From: Sulfurimicrobium lacus
Lineage (GTDB): Bacteria; Pseudomonadota; Gammaproteobacteria; Burkholderiales; Sulfuricellaceae
Reading direction: 5' to 3'
Assembly (NCBI RefSeq): GCF_011764585.1
Contig: NZ_AP022853.1
Coordinates: forward strand, 975,501 to 1,039,500
DNA: 64,000 bases
In this document: positions 63,836 to 64,000 of the stretch, piece after piece
Position numbering within the stretch: position 1 is the stretch's first letter
Layout: each line of letters opens with the position of its first letter
The notes under the pieces: generated by a model
What the model saw: only the letters and a program-made list of their open reading frames with translations
The model's database searches: none
What the model was told of the DNA's origin: nothing
Program-made: the position numbers and the translations under genes

Positions 63836-64000
63836 ATGGCCCGCTACAAACACATCGACACCAGCCCGCGATTTCTCGCCGTTGACCTGCAACGGCAACT
63901 GAACCCCGGCACCTTCGAACACGCCCTGAATCACCTGCTCGATCACGAACTCGACCTGAGCGGCTTCGACAGCCGCTTCTGCAACGACCGCACCGGCGCA
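63836..64000 (+). CDS. IS1182/IS5-type transposase, N-terminal part
   Basis: The visible 55 codons begin MARYKHIDTSPRFLAVDLQR and continue with LNPGTFEHALNHLLDHELDL, the standard start of IS1182-type DDE transposases. The catalytic domain is outside the window. An in-frame ATG at 63815 could extend it by seven codons. Confidence 0.85.
   Translation, partial: MARYKHIDTSPRFLAVDLQRQLNPGTFEHALNHLLDHELDLSGFDSRFCNDRTGA

Overview
This window is from a GC-rich proteobacterial chromosome, most likely a free-living betaproteobacterium of the Nitrosomonadales / Sulfuricella–Gallionella type. That placement is inferred from gene content: a NifA with the oxygen-sensing cysteine pattern, a nifB operon with accessory nif genes, a phosphoribulokinase (Calvin cycle), a large multihaem cytochrome, and many c-di-GMP and chemotaxis genes. 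No rRNA or tRNA gene was recognised.

Layout. 1-8 kb: the end of a GGDEF protein, a nine-haem secreted cytochrome with Ig-like domains, and a minus-strand operon of cheW, a chemoreceptor, an amidohydrolase-like protein and an acetyltransferase. 8.4-16.8 kb: a minus-strand nif operon reading nifB, ferredoxin, IscA/HesB-like protein, TPR-like protein, LRV iron-sulfur protein, nifZ, a second nifZ-like gene, a Cache-CheW protein, nifT and a SIR2-like protein. It is preceded by a near-consensus sigma-54 promoter and two NifA upstream activator sites. Two heptanucleotide repeat arrays and a 268-bp terminal-inverted-repeat element lie between its genes. 17-27 kb: a chemoreceptor with a CZB zinc-binding domain, PhzF, a nucleotidyltransferase, nifA, and divergent from nifA a CBS-PAS-GGDEF-EAL protein. 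27-33.5 kb: a TetR regulator, its palindromic operator and an RND efflux operon. 33.6-47 kb: a C_GCAxxG_C_C protein, outer-membrane phospholipase A, a DUF2238 and an SpmAB-like membrane protein, a GGDEF-EAL / HD-GYP pair, a P-type ATPase, phosphoribulokinase and gltX. 46.9-54.3 kb: an HTH-MNT/HEPN pair with a palindromic operator, a solute symporter with an aldehyde dehydrogenase, a universal stress protein and small conserved genes, including a 54-aa membrane protein. 54.5-60.8 kb: a CBS protein, GntR regulator, malic enzyme, sdhCDAB and a YjdM-like protein. 61-64 kb: accessory DNA with a REP-type (Y1) transposase unit bounded by 23-bp inverted repeats, integron gene cassettes with a complete attC site, and the start of an insertion sequence that has broken a neighbouring attC.

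How it fits together. NifA (24156 down to 22549) would activate the nifB promoter at 16.8 kb, about 6 kb away. The nif operon supplies FeMo-cofactor synthesis (NifB, ferredoxin) and nitrogenase maturation (NifZ, NifT, LRV protein). Embedding a Cache-CheW protein in it, with chemoreceptors on both sides, suggests that taxis is coupled to nitrogen fixation. Energy and carbon functions (sdh, malic enzyme, phosphoribulokinase) sit on the ordinary chromosome, while the last 3 kb is mobile cassette DNA.
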